Origin: Iamia majanohamensis
GTDB taxonomy: Bacteria > Actinomycetota > Acidimicrobiia > Acidimicrobiales > Iamiaceae
Reading direction: 5' to 3'
Length of the DNA stretch: 64,000 bases
Assembly: GCF_028532485.1 (NCBI RefSeq)
Contig: NZ_CP116942.1
Coordinates: forward strand, 3,348,001 to 3,412,000
Part shown: positions 1 to 8,670 of the stretch, piece after piece
How the letters are laid out: each line of letters starts with the position of its first letter
Numbering within the stretch: the first letter of the stretch is position 1
The notes under the pieces: model-generated
Told to the model about the DNA's origin: nothing
Databases searched by the model: none
The model's input: only the letters and a program-made list of their open reading frames with translations
Program-made: the position numbers and the translations under genes

Positions 1-1099
1 CGTGGTCGGTGCCGGCGATGATGTCAGCCGGGTCGTCGCTGCCGTTGGCCAGGTAGGTGTTGGTCATCCGCACCATGGGGAGGTGCTGGTAGCTCTGGCG
101 CCGGCCGTTGCCGGAGCGGGGCCGTCCGTCCTTGCGGCCGCGAGTGAGGTCCCACATGTAGTCGGTGAGCACGCCGTCCTCGATGAGCACGTTGCGCTGG
201 GCCGGGCTGCCCTCGTCGTCGATGCCGAAGCAGCCCCACTCGTCGGCCACGGTGCCGTCGTCGATGAGGGTGACGAGCGGGGAGGCGACCTGCTGGCCCA
301 GGCGGCCCTTGTAGACCGAGGCCCCCTTGGCGATGTGGTCGGCCTCCAGGCCGTGGCCGCAGGCCTCGTGGAAGAGCACCCCGCCGGCCCCGGCGCCGAT
401 GACGACGGGCATCTCGCCGCTCGGGGCGGGACGGGCCACGAGCTTGGTGACGGCCCGGTCGGCGGCCGCCCGGGCCAGGTCCTCGACGGCCACCCGGTCG
501 AAGAGCTCGAAGCCGACGGTGTGGCCCAGGCTCTGGCGCCCGGTCTGCTGGCCCGAGTCACCGGTGGCCACGGCGCCGATGGAGAACAGGGAGCGCACCT
601 GGTCGTCCTCGGCCAGTAGGCCCTCGCTGTTGGCCACCAGGATGCGGCGTCGGCTGTCGCCGTAGCGGGCGCTGACCTGGCTGATGGCCCCGTCGGCGGC
701 GCGGGCGGTCTCGTCGGCCCGGCGCAGGAGGTCGACCTTGTCGGCCTTGGCCACGTCCTCGGGCAGGACCTCGACGGTGCTCGGGTGGCGCGCCTCGGTG
801 CGGGTCAGGGCGACCACGTTGCTGCCGCCCCCGCCGCGCCGGGCCGCGGCCCCGGCGGCCTCGGCTGCGGCCCGCAGGCCGGCCTCGCTCAGATCGGACG
901 TGTGGGCGAAGCCGGTGGTGTCGCCGCTGATGACGCGGATGCCGGCCCCGCGGTCGCGGCCGGAGGAGAGCTGCTCGATGCGACCGTCGTCGAGGACCGC
1001 CGAGGTGGCCCGCTTGTCCTCGGCGAAGACCTCGGCCAGCTCTCCGCCGCCGGCGAGGGCGGACGACAGCACCCGGGACAGGACGGCCTCTTCGATCAC
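1..1099 (-). CDS. tldD: Metalloprotease TldD (3' end cut by window edge)
   Basis: TldD forms a heterodimer with TldE/PmbA that degrades or matures peptides using an active-site metal. About 366 residues are present of the roughly 480 usual for the family. The N-terminal half shows the early 'DDGRIEQ' and 'RGAGIRV' blocks. The metal-binding HEACGH sits at residues 244-249 (353-370), and 'RMTNTYL' follows close to the window edge. The start is GTG at 1099, with GGGAG seven bases upstream; no other in-frame start lies just upstream. The gene leaves the window at base 1, so its partner tldE is probably outside. The identification rests on several conserved blocks. Confidence 0.93.
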   Translation of the reverse strand, partial: MIEEAVLSRVLSSALAGGGELAEVFAEDKRATSAVLDDGRIEQLSSGRDRGAGIRVISGDTTGFAHTSDLSEAGLRAAAEAAGAAARRGGGGSNVVALTRTEARHPSTVEVLPEDVAKADKVDLLRRADETARAADGAISQVSARYGDSRRRILVANSEGLLAEDDQVRSLFSIGAVATGDSGQQTGRQSLGHTVGFELFDRVAVEDLARAAADRAVTKLVARPAPSGEMPVVIGAGAGGVLFHEACGHGLEADHIAKGASVYKGRLGQQVASPLVTLIDDGTVADEWGCFGIDDEGSPAQRNVLIEDGVLTDYMWDLTRGRKDGRPRSGNGRRQSYQHLPMVRMTNTYLANGSDDPADIIAGTDH

Positions 1100-1293
1100 C
1101 TGGGGGCTCCCACGGTCGGGGGACGCCGCCGGACGACGGCGCCTGGGCCGGTCAGCGTACCGACACCCGGCTGCGGCCCCGCCCACCCCTGGCAGCGAGG
1201 AGGGCCCCGGCGCGCCTGCGGTCCCCGGGCTCCGGGGCGGCCGCCGCCACGGAGTTGCGAGGGCGCGTCCGGGACCGTCTAGCGTCGTGTCCC

Positions 1294-1698
1294 GTGCCTC
1301 CCAAGCCGCCGCTGCAGGCGACGTTCCGTCCCGGGCTGAGCGGCTCGGTGCGCCTCGACGTGGGCGAGGCCGACACCGCCGAGGCGCTGGGCTCCGGCGA
1401 CGTGCCGGTGCTCGGGACCCCGCGCCTGGTCGGCCTCTGCGAGCAGGCCTCGCTCGCCGCCCTGGGCCCCGCGGTGTCGCCGGACCAGACCACCGTCGGC
1501 ATGCGCGTCCACGTCGACCACCTCGCGCCGACGCAGGTCGGCGGCGTGGTCACCGCCGAGGCCACGCTCGAGAAGGTCGAGGGCCGCAAGCTGACCTTCA
1601 CCGTCACCGTGCGCGACCGGTGCAGCCTGGTGGCCGCCGGGCGGGTGACCCGGGTCGTCGTGGACCGGGACCGCTTCCTGTCCAAGGCGTCGGGCTGA
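1294..1698 (+). CDS. Hot-dog fold thioesterase-like protein (FlK-type)
   Basis: A protein of about 134 residues with the single hot-dog domain pattern of FlK-like thioesterases: a 'TFRPGLSGSV' opening, 'VLGTPRLVGLCEQAS' at the substrate face, 'VGMRVHVDHLAPTQVG', and 'VEGRKLTFTVTVRD' near the end. The family hydrolyses or binds acyl-CoA thioesters in the cytoplasm; the substrate here is unknown. GTG 1294 is preferred because homology begins just after it. TTG 1255 in the same frame would add 13 residues that look like leader DNA. The gene is divergent from tldD, and its TGA overlaps the putative start of the HAD gene. Confidence 0.75.
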   Translation: MPPKPPLQATFRPGLSGSVRLDVGEADTAEALGSGDVPVLGTPRLVGLCEQASLAALGPAVSPDQTTVGMRVHVDHLAPTQVGGVVTAEATLEKVEGRKLTFTVTVRDRCSLVAAGRVTRVVVDRDRFLSKASG

Positions 1699-2420
1699 CG
1701 GCCCCAGAGGCCCTCCCGCCCGCCCCCGCGGGCATCGAGGTCGTCGGCGTCGACGCCGACGACACCCTCTGGCACAACGAGACCTACTTCGCCGAGGCCG
1801 CCGCCACCTTCGCCGAGATCCTCGCCCCGTGGGCGCCCGACGGCGAGGACGTGCGGGCGCGCAACGACGCCACCGAGCGCCGGAACCTCGAGCTGTTCGG
1901 CTACGGCATCAAGGGGTTCACCCTGTCGATGATCGAGACCGCGGTGGAGGTGAGCGACGGGCAGGTCAGCGGCGAGGCCGTGGGCCGGCTGCTCGAGCTG
2001 GGCCGCGAGATGCTCGCCCACCCCGTCGACCTGCTCGACGGCGTCGCCGACGCCCTCGCCCGCCTGGCCGAGCGCCACCGCCTCGTGCTCGTCACCAAGG
2101 GCGACCTCATCCACCAGGAGCAGAAGATCGCCCGCTCCGGCCTGGTCGAGCTCTTCGAGCGCATCGAGGTGGTGTCGGAGAAGGACGAGGCCACCTACGC
2201 CGCCGTGATCGACCGCATGTCCGTGGCGCCGGAGCGCTTCTGCATGGTCGGCAACTCGGTCCGCTCCGACGTCCTGCCCGTCCTCGCCCTCGGCGGCCAC
2301 GCCGTGCAGGTCCCCTACGAGATCACCTGGTCCCACGAGCAGGTGCCCGAGGCCGACGGGGGCTTCCCGGTGCTGGGGTCGCTGGGCGAGCTGGCCGACT
2401 GGCTGGCCTCCGCCCGCTGA
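1695..2420 (+). CDS. HAD-superfamily hydrolase, apparent CTG start
   Basis: A HAD phosphatase with motif I DADDTL (nucleophile D20, acid/base D22), motif II 'LVTKGD', a conserved Lys in 'SEKDEATY' and motif IV 'VGNSVRSD'. Phosphate-monoester hydrolysis is the family reaction; the substrate is unknown. The frame has no ATG, GTG or TTG between 1623 and the catalytic motif. The likely start is CTG 1695, which overlaps the upstream TGA as CTGA and has AAGG seven bases before it. The alternative is GTG 1620, which would overlap the thioesterase gene by 79 bases. The function is clear; the start is not. Confidence 0.8.
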   Translation: MTAPEALPPAPAGIEVVGVDADDTLWHNETYFAEAAATFAEILAPWAPDGEDVRARNDATERRNLELFGYGIKGFTLSMIETAVEVSDGQVSGEAVGRLLELGREMLAHPVDLLDGVADALARLAERHRLVLVTKGDLIHQEQKIARSGLVELFERIEVVSEKDEATYAAVIDRMSVAPERFCMVGNSVRSDVLPVLALGGHAVQVPYEITWSHEQVPEADGGFPVLGSLGELADWLASAR

Positions 2421-2487
2421 CCCACCGACCGACCAGCCCGTGCCCGATCAGGTGGTGCCTGGCACACAGTGGTCGGACCTGGGTCAG
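2417..2487. terminator. Bidirectional stem-loop between convergent genes
   Basis: CTGACCCA (2417-2424) pairs with TGGGTCAG (2480-2487), and inside it CCGACCA (2429-2435) pairs with TGGTCGG (2470-2476). The outer stem contains the stop codons of both convergent genes (2418-2420 and 2484-2486). There is no T tract, as is common in GC-rich actinobacteria. A shared terminator is the likely role. Confidence 0.5.
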
Positions 2488-3320
2488 GCGTCGACCTCGC
2501 GGCCGGCGGCGAGGAAGCCGCTGACCACCTCCCACCAGCGGTCGGGGTTCTCGAACTGGGGGCTGTGGGCCGCGTCGGGGACGACCTCGAGGCGCGCCCC
2601 GGGGATGGCGGCGGCCATCCGCTGCGATGGTGCGAGGAAGCCGGCGTCCTCCTCGCCCACCACCACGAGGGTGGGGACGTCGAGGCCGGCCAGGGCCGGC
2701 AACCGGTCGGGGGTGTCGAGCAGCTCGGTGGCCATGGCCGCCCACATGGCCGGGCTGCTGGCCCGCAGCTTGCGGTCGCCGAACTCCACGTACCCAGGGC
2801 GCTCGGCCCGGACGCGGGCCTCGGCCGGGGTGGGCGGCGGGGTGTCGACCTGGGTGGCCAGCTCCATGAGGCGCTCGACGCCCTCGGCCCGGACCACCGC
2901 GAGGGCGAGGGCGGCGAGGTCCCGGGGCACGTGCTCGACCGACCCGTGGGAGGTGTCCATGAGCACGAGCCGGGTCAGGCGCTGCGGGGCCCGCAGGGCG
3001 AGCACCTGGGCGACCATCCCTCCCATGGAGTGGCCGAGCAGGGCGAAGGCCCCCCACCCGAGGGCATCGGCCAGGGCGAGGACGTCGTCGGCCAGCACCT
3101 CGAGGGAGTAGGCGGACTCGTCGCCCGGGGCCTCGCTGGCGCCGTGGCCCCGAAGGTCGGGCGCCACCGCGTGCCAGCCCTCGGCCGCGAAGGCGTCGAG
3201 GACGTCGGTGAAGTCCTCCTTGGCGCCGGTGAAGCCGTGCACCAGCAGCAGGGGGACCCCGGAGCCGGCCTCGGCCACCTGGTGGCGCAGCCGCGCCGTG
3301 CTGACGTCGTGGACCTCCAC
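2484..3320 (-). CDS. Alpha/beta-fold hydrolase
   Basis: A protein of 278 residues, the full length for a soluble alpha/beta hydrolase. Visible motifs are the oxyanion-hole HGF (28-30), the nucleophile elbow GHSMGG with Ser98, a cap region, the acid strand 'VVVGEEDAGF' and the catalytic His in 'DAAHSPQFENP'. It hydrolyses esters or related bonds in the cytoplasm; the substrate cannot be read from the sequence. It is monocistronic, convergent with the HAD gene, and divergent from the membrane pair starting at 3513. Confidence 0.88.
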   Translation of the reverse strand: MEVHDVSTARLRHQVAEAGSGVPLLLVHGFTGAKEDFTDVLDAFAAEGWHAVAPDLRGHGASEAPGDESAYSLEVLADDVLALADALGWGAFALLGHSMGGMVAQVLALRAPQRLTRLVLMDTSHGSVEHVPRDLAALALAVVRAEGVERLMELATQVDTPPPTPAEARVRAERPGYVEFGDRKLRASSPAMWAAMATELLDTPDRLPALAGLDVPTLVVVGEEDAGFLAPSQRMAAAIPGARLEVVPDAAHSPQFENPDRWWEVVSGFLAAGREVDA

Positions 3321-3467
3321 CGGCTCCCCCTGGGTCGCGGACCGTGGCCCCGGGACCCTAGGTCGGGGTGGCGGCGCCCCGGCGCCGGGGAGGCCCTCCC
3401 CCCGGATCGCCCGGGGCAGGGACCCTGGGCCCGGCTACCGTGGCCCCGTCTCGACTGGTCACCGGCA

Positions 3468-3483
3468 GGCGTCGCGCGACGCC
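3468..3483. promoter_or_regulatory. Perfect 16-bp palindrome in divergent promoter region
   Basis: GGCGTCGCGCGACGCC is a perfect inverted repeat 29 bases before the ATG of the flippase-like gene, within the 192-bp region shared with the divergent hydrolase. The position suits an operator, but GC-rich DNA makes such palindromes fairly common. A second perfect palindrome, CCCCGGCGCCGGGG, lies at 3377-3390. Confidence 0.3.
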
Positions 3484-3512
3484 GCCCCGCGGCACGAAAG
3501 GGGGTCGGGGCC

Positions 3513-4586
3513 ATGGACGACGCAGCCGCAGGCACCACCGACCCCGCCCCGCCGCCCCGGAGGGAGAAGGCCCGCCGGCGCGCCGTCCTGGTGGTCCGCA
3601 TCGCGGTGAGCGCCGGGATGCTCTGGTTCCTCCTCGACAAGATCTCCGACAGCAGCGCCGACGCCCTGCCGGAGTGGACCACCGCCACCGCACTGTGGCT
3701 GAGCGGCGCCGTCCTGCTCACCCTGGCCAGCATCGTGCTCTCCGCGGTCCGGTGGCAGACGGTGCTCGCGGCCATGGGCCGCCCGGCCGCCCTCCCCCGC
3801 CTGCTCTCCCACTACCTGGCCGGGCAGTTCGTGGCCAACGTGCTGCCCACCACCATCGGGGGCGACGTGCTGCGGGTGTCGCGCCTGGCCCAGGACAACG
3901 GCAAGGTCCACGACAGCTTCGCCTCGGTGGTGCTCGAGCGACTCACCGGGTGGCTGGTGCTGCCCCTCATCACCTTCATCGGCCTCATCATCAACCCGCC
4001 CCTCCAGCACCTGGGCGAGGCGACCCAGATCGCCTTCGGCCTGGCCTGCGCCACCCTGGTGGCCCTGGTGCTCGTGGTGGGCGCGGTGGCCGCAAAGCGG
4101 TGGGGCGACATGGAGGCCACCAAGGGCTGGAAGCGCTTCCTCGCCGCGGTCAGCCTCGGCCTCAACGCCCTGCGCACCCACCCTCGCCAGGCGATCAGCG
4201 TGGTGGCCGTGGGCTTCGCCTACCAGCTGGTGCTGGTGGCCGCAGCGGTGATGGCGGCCCGGGCCCTCGGCATCCCCGACGCCGGGCCCACCGCCCTGCT
4301 CGCCTTCTTCCCGGCCATCGCCATCGCCCAGGTGCTGCCCATCAGCATCTCCGGGCTGGGTGTGCGCGAAGGGCTCTTCGTCCTGTTCCTCCGGCCCCTG
4401 GGGGTGCCCACGGGCCAGGCCGTCGCCCTCGGGATCCTGCTCTACCTGCTGAACCTGATCGTGAGCCTGCTGGGCGCGCCGGCCTTCGCCATCGGCGGGC
4501 GCCGGCGCCTCGACGGCGGTCCGGTCGGCCCCGAGGACGAGGACGCCCCCCTGCGGCCCGACGACGCCGCCCCCGCCCGCCCGTGA
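3513..4586 (+). CDS. Lysylphosphatidylglycerol synthase-type (YbhN-like) membrane protein
   Basis: A protein of 357 residues with about eight hydrophobic segments. It has the hallmark blocks of the LPG_synthase_TM family: 'LAGQFVANVLPTTIGGDVLRV' around residues 107-127, and 'LPISISGLGVREGLFVLF' near 275-292. There is no aminoacyl-transferase domain, so it is the flippase-like module alone, thought to act on inner-membrane lipids. The start ATG 3513 has GAAAGGGGG about nine bases upstream. Its TGA overlaps the next gene's GTG (GTGA), so the two are translationally coupled and probably work on the same lipid. Confidence 0.85.
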   Translation: MDDAAAGTTDPAPPPRREKARRRAVLVVRIAVSAGMLWFLLDKISDSSADALPEWTTATALWLSGAVLLTLASIVLSAVRWQTVLAAMGRPAALPRLLSHYLAGQFVANVLPTTIGGDVLRVSRLAQDNGKVHDSFASVVLERLTGWLVLPLITFIGLIINPPLQHLGEATQIAFGLACATLVALVLVVGAVAAKRWGDMEATKGWKRFLAAVSLGLNALRTHPRQAISVVAVGFAYQLVLVAAAVMAARALGIPDAGPTALLAFFPAIAIAQVLPISISGLGVREGLFVLFLRPLGVPTGQAVALGILLYLLNLIVSLLGAPAFAIGGRRRLDGGPVGPEDEDAPLRPDDAAPARP

Positions 4587-5488
4587 GCGAACCCGCGTCC
4601 GAGACCGAGATCGAGATCGCCCCGGCCGGGGACGACGGCGGCCCGCCCGCCGCCGACGGCCCCCGCACGGCGCTCGGCCGCCACCTCCGGTGGTGGCGCG
4701 AGGTCCTCTACGTCCTCGCCTTCTACCTCGTCTACTCCTGGGTCCGGAACCAGTTCGGCTCGGCCGGCGACGACGCGGCCCGGATCGCCTACGAGCACGC
4801 CCGCGACATCATCCGGGTGCAGGACGCCATGGGCCTGTGGTTCGAGCCCGAGCTCCAGCGCTGGTACCTCGACCTCCCGGCGATGGGCCTCATCCGGGTC
4901 TGGAACATCTACTACGGCACGGCCCACTTCGTGGTCACCGCGGGCGCCCTCATCTGGCTCTACCGCCGCCAGCCCGACCGGTACTCGGTGTGGCGCACGA
5001 CGCTCGCGGCCATGACCGCCCTGGCCCTGATCGGGTTCGCGTCCTACTCGCTCATGCCCCCCCGCCTCCTCGGCTCCACCTCCCAGTACGGCGCCTGCTA
5101 CCAGCAGGAGCCGGACTGCAGGGGCGAGTCGATCGTCGACACCCTGGCGGTCCACGGCGGCTGGCTCTCCTTCGACGACGACGAGGTGGCCACCGTCTCC
5201 AACCAGTACGCGGCCATGCCCTCGATGCACACCGGGTGGTCGACCTGGAGCGCCTTCGTGATGTGGGGTCTGGTGCGGCGGCGCTGGCTGCGGGCCCTCA
5301 TCGTCGCCTACCCGCTGGCCACGGTGTTCTGCATCATGATCACCGGCAACCACTTCTGGCTCGACGCCGTCGGCGGCCTGGCCGCCTTCGGGGCCGGCTA
5401 CGCCGTGGCCCGGGTCGTCACCGCCTGGTCCGAGGGCCGCCTGGAGCGCCGCGAGGCCCGCCGGGCGGCGGTGGCGCCCCCCGCCTGA
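4583..5488 (+). CDS. PAP2-family inositolphosphotransferase-like membrane phosphatase
   Basis: A protein of 301 residues with about six membrane segments after an acidic cytoplasmic N-terminus. The catalytic PAP2 blocks are 'AAMPSMHTGWS' (PSxH) and 'TGNHFWLDAVGG' (NHxxxD). The arrangement fits the Aur1/Ipt1-like PAP2_3 group, which removes or transfers phosphate head groups at the membrane. The GTG start at 4583 overlaps the preceding stop by four bases. Pairing with a YbhN-like protein suggests a lipid synthesis or translocation unit. The exact substrate is unknown. Confidence 0.82.
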   Translation: MSEPASETEIEIAPAGDDGGPPAADGPRTALGRHLRWWREVLYVLAFYLVYSWVRNQFGSAGDDAARIAYEHARDIIRVQDAMGLWFEPELQRWYLDLPAMGLIRVWNIYYGTAHFVVTAGALIWLYRRQPDRYSVWRTTLAAMTALALIGFASYSLMPPRLLGSTSQYGACYQQEPDCRGESIVDTLAVHGGWLSFDDDEVATVSNQYAAMPSMHTGWSTWSAFVMWGLVRRRWLRALIVAYPLATVFCIMITGNHFWLDAVGGLAAFGAGYAVARVVTAWSEGRLERREARRAAVAPPA

Positions 5489-5489
5489 C

Positions 5490-5502
5490 GCCCGGTCCGG
5501 GC
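5490..5502. terminator. Small stem-loop between convergent genes
   Basis: GCCCG-GTC-CGGGC forms a compact hairpin right after the PAP2 stop codon and before the convergent DUF2332 stop. It is a possible bidirectional terminator, but weak on its own. Confidence 0.3.
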
Positions 5503-5521
5503 TCCGCCACCCTGAGGTCGG

Positions 5522-6571
5522 TCAGGCCTCCCAGCGGACCGGGGGGCCGTGGAACGCGCTGTGGGCCAGGACCCGGCCCTCGGGGCCACGGGCGCGGTCG
5601 GCGGGCCAGCACGTGAGGCGGACCTCCGCCTCCTGCACGCTGGAGGGCTCCATCCGCAGCCAGGCCACCGGGGCCTCGGGGGTGGCCGCCGCGCCCGCCC
5701 TGGTCACCGCCCGCTGCAGGTCGCGCCGGGTGCGGGGCGAGAGGTACTGGGCCACGATCGAGTGGACCACCACGGTGGCCACCCCCGGGCGGGGGTCGGC
5801 CAGGCAGGCCTCGGTCCACGTCGCCGCGTCGGCCCGGTCGACCGGGGCCGGGACCTCCGCGGCCACGGCGAGGGCCCCGTCGAGGCGGGCGCGGCGGTCG
5901 GGCTGGTCGGGCCACAGGCAGGCCCGCAGGCGCATCCGGTCCCCGGCGTCGAGGGGGTCGAGGGGGCGGAGGTCGCAGCCCCGCCGCTCGACCACCGGGA
6001 CCGGCCCGGTGAGGTCGGGGCGGCGGTCGACCCACGGGTCCCGCAGCACCACGGGCGACCCCTCGGGGCCGAGGGCGTGCCCGCCGGCCTCGTAGCGGAA
6101 CCGGTCGAACCGCAGGTTGAGCCCGGCGCTGGCGCCCACCTCGAGCACCCGCAGCGGACGGCCCGCCGCGGCCACGGCGAGGAACCCGCCGAGGAGGGCG
6201 GCGGAGCGACCCACCTCGTTGGTCTGGATGGGCGCCGCGGTCCGCTCGGCCACGCGCTCGCGGTGGTCGGCCACGGCCGCCACGAAGGCCTCCCCCACCC
6301 CGGCCCCGGGGACGCCGCCCACCGAGGGGTAGTGGCGGGCCAGGTCCGGGGCCTCCCCCGCCAGGACCAGCTCGTGCACGGCGGCCAGCAGCCGCAGCAC
6401 GACGGCGTCGGCGACCGGCTCCTCGGCGTGGGCGGCCAGCACCCGGGCGCAGGGGCCGCCCCGGCCCACGTCGAGCGCCACCTCCTCCAGCACCGTGGTG
6501 TAGAGGTCCGAGCCGCCGATCTCGCAGCCCTGCTGCTGGGCCCGCACCACCCGCGCCAGATCGCTGCCCAC
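5522..6571 (-). CDS. DUF2332 protein (methyltransferase-like motif)
   Basis: A protein of 349 residues matching the actinobacterial DUF2332 family in length and pattern: an N-terminal helical part, then 'TNEVGRSAALLGG', then 'LRVLEVGASAGLNLRFDRF' around residues 140-158, which resembles a Rossmann methyltransferase motif I, and 'HSIVAQYLSP' later. The biochemical role is not established; the motif suggests S-adenosylmethionine binding but this is inference. The start is GTG 6571, because the longer frame upstream runs into the divergent dxs gene. It shares a 76-bp divergent promoter region with dxs. Confidence 0.8.
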   Translation of the reverse strand: MGSDLARVVRAQQQGCEIGGSDLYTTVLEEVALDVGRGGPCARVLAAHAEEPVADAVVLRLLAAVHELVLAGEAPDLARHYPSVGGVPGAGVGEAFVAAVADHRERVAERTAAPIQTNEVGRSAALLGGFLAVAAAGRPLRVLEVGASAGLNLRFDRFRYEAGGHALGPEGSPVVLRDPWVDRRPDLTGPVPVVERRGCDLRPLDPLDAGDRMRLRACLWPDQPDRRARLDGALAVAAEVPAPVDRADAATWTEACLADPRPGVATVVVHSIVAQYLSPRTRRDLQRAVTRAGAAATPEAPVAWLRMEPSSVQEAEVRLTCWPADRARGPEGRVLAHSAFHGPPVRWEA

Positions 6572-6647
6572 GGCGGCAGTCTGCCCCGCAGGCCCCTGGT
6601 CGGCGCGCCCGGGTCGATCGGGGGAACGAGGGGTAGGTTTGGGGGCG

Positions 6648-8501
6648 ATGTTGCTCGATCGGATCTCCTGCCCCGCCGACCTCCGGCGCCTCACCCCCGA
6701 CCAGCTCGACGAGCTGTCTGCCGAGATCCGGGAGTTCATCGTCGAGGTGGTGTCGACCTCCACCAGCGGCGGCCACCTCGGGTCCAACCTGGGCGCCGTC
6801 GAGCTCACCCTCGCCCTCCACCGGGTGTTCGACTCCCCCCGCGACATCCTCCTCTGGGACATCGGCCACCAGGCCTACGTGCACAAGATCGTCACCGGCC
6901 GGCTCCGGGGCTTCGAGACCCTCCGCCAGGCCGACGGCATGTCGGGCTACCCGTGCCGGGCCGAGTCCGAGCACGACTGGGTGGAGAACAGCCACGCCTC
7001 CACCATCATCAGCTACGCCCACGGCCTGGCCACGGCCCAGGCGTCCGACCAGGGCGAGGGCCGGCGGGTGGTCGCGGTCATCGGCGACGGGGCCATGACC
7101 GGGGGCATGGCCTACGAGGCCCTCAACAACCTGGGCGCCTCGGGCAGCAAGGCCATCATCATCCTCAACGACAACGGCCGGTCCTACGCCCCCACGGTGG
7201 GCCGCATGGCCGAGACCGTGTCGCGCCTCCGGGTCGACCCCCGCTACGTGCGCCAGCGGGCCAAGGTCGAGGACGGCCTCCGCAAGGTCCCCTACGTGGG
7301 CGACCACCTGGCCTGGGGCATGCACGGCGCCCTGGCCGGCATGCGCGAGATGCTCGAGCCCACCGCCTTCTTCGAGTCGCTGGGCGTGAAGTACACCGGG
7401 CCCATCGACGGCCACGACGTGGTGGGCCTGGAGAAGGCCCTCCGCCACGCGGTCGAGCTCGACGAGCCCATCGTCGTCCACGTCCTCACCGACAAGGGCA
7501 AGGGCTACGGGCCGGCCGAGCAGGACGACGTCAAGCGCATGCACGACATCGGCGCCCCAAAGCCCGGGACCTACACGGCGGCGTTCACCGAGGCCCTCAT
7601 CAAGGAGGCCGAGAACCGCCTCGAGGTGGTGGCCATCACCGCGGCGATGCCGGACTCCACCGGCCTGCTGCCGTTCGCCGAGGCCCACCCCGGCCGCATG
7701 GTCGACGTGGGCATCGCCGAGCAGCACGCCGTCACCTCCGCCGCGGGCATGGCCATGGGCGGGCTGCGCCCGGTCGTGGCCCTCTACTCGACCTTCCTCA
7801 GCCGGGCCTTCGACCAGGCCAACCTCGACGTCGGCCTCCACGGCCAGCCCGTCGTGTTCTGCCTCGACCGGGCCGGCATCACCGGCGACGACGGCCCCTC
7901 GCACCACGGCGTGCTCGACATGGTGCTGCTCTCCAAGGTCCCCGGCATGACGATCTTCGCCCCGTCGTCGTACCAGGAGGTGCAGCAGATGCTGCACGAC
8001 GCCCTGGAGATCACCTCCGGCCCGGTGGCCATCCGCTGGTCCAAGACCGCAGCCCCCCACGTCGACGAGGCCGAGGTGGGGTCGGGGCTGACGGCCCGCA
8101 AGGTCGCGACCGGCACCGACGTGTGCCTGGTCGGCGTGGGGAAGATCCTGCCCGCCTGCATCGAGGCCGCCGAGCTGCTGGAGGCCGACGGCATCTCCTG
8201 CACCGTCTGGGACCCCCGCGTCGTGCACCCGCTCGACCCCGCCCTGGTGGTCGACGCCGCCTCGCACCCGGTGGTCATCAGCGGCGAGGACGGCTACCGC
8301 GACGGCGGCGTGGGCGCCACCCTCGCCGACCAGGTGGCCGACATCGCCCTGGAGCGCCCCGCCGCCGAGCGGCCCGCGGTCCGGGTCTGCGGCATCCCCA
8401 CCACCTACCTCGACCAGGGCAAGCCCGACGCCATCCTGTCGGCGCTCGGGCTCGACGGCCCCGGCCTCGCCGCCGAGGCCCGGCGCGCCCTCGGTCGCTG
8501 A
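6648..8501 (+). CDS. dxs: 1-deoxy-D-xylulose-5-phosphate synthase
   Basis: Dxs condenses pyruvate and glyceraldehyde-3-phosphate, the first step of the MEP isoprenoid pathway. The 617 residues are full length. Visible blocks are 'SGGHLGSNLGAVELT', 'DIGHQAYVHKIVTGR', the thiamine-diphosphate motif 'GDGAMTGG' starting near residue 146 with 'NDNGRSYAP', the transketolase glutamate region 'DVGIAEQHAV' and the 'FCLDRAGITGDDGPSHHG' block. ATG 6648 follows a GGGGG ribosome site; a TTG three codons upstream is less likely. It appears to be a single-gene unit. Confidence 0.97.
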   Translation: MLLDRISCPADLRRLTPDQLDELSAEIREFIVEVVSTSTSGGHLGSNLGAVELTLALHRVFDSPRDILLWDIGHQAYVHKIVTGRLRGFETLRQADGMSGYPCRAESEHDWVENSHASTIISYAHGLATAQASDQGEGRRVVAVIGDGAMTGGMAYEALNNLGASGSKAIIILNDNGRSYAPTVGRMAETVSRLRVDPRYVRQRAKVEDGLRKVPYVGDHLAWGMHGALAGMREMLEPTAFFESLGVKYTGPIDGHDVVGLEKALRHAVELDEPIVVHVLTDKGKGYGPAEQDDVKRMHDIGAPKPGTYTAAFTEALIKEAENRLEVVAITAAMPDSTGLLPFAEAHPGRMVDVGIAEQHAVTSAAGMAMGGLRPVVALYSTFLSRAFDQANLDVGLHGQPVVFCLDRAGITGDDGPSHHGVLDMVLLSKVPGMTIFAPSSYQEVQQMLHDALEITSGPVAIRWSKTAAPHVDEAEVGSGLTARKVATGTDVCLVGVGKILPACIEAAELLEADGISCTVWDPRVVHPLDPALVVDAASHPVVISGEDGYRDGGVGATLADQVADIALERPAAERPAVRVCGIPTTYLDQGKPDAILSALGLDGPGLAAEARRALGR

Positions 8502-8517
8502 CCCGCCGGCCCGGGCA

Positions 8518-8618
8518 CCCGTCGCCCCCACGACGGCGACGCCGATCGACCCCAGAACCTGGACGACACCGTTCCGGGGCAGGGTCCCGTCGCCCCCACG
8601 ACGCCGATCGACCCCAGA
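8518..8618. repeat. Imperfect direct repeat in the dxs-ABC intergenic gap
   Basis: Two near-identical copies lie at 8518-8556 and 8586-8618. Both read CCCGTCGCCCCCACGACG followed by CCGATCGACCCCAGA; the first has six extra bases (GCGACG) in the middle. The copies are separated by 29 bp. The role is unknown; a short duplication or a pair of binding sites before the ABC transporter gene are both possible. Confidence 0.6.
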
Positions 8619-8670
8619 GCGGGTGCGGGCCCGCGGTCGCGGCGGGAGGGCGCGGCCGTAGCGTGCCCGG

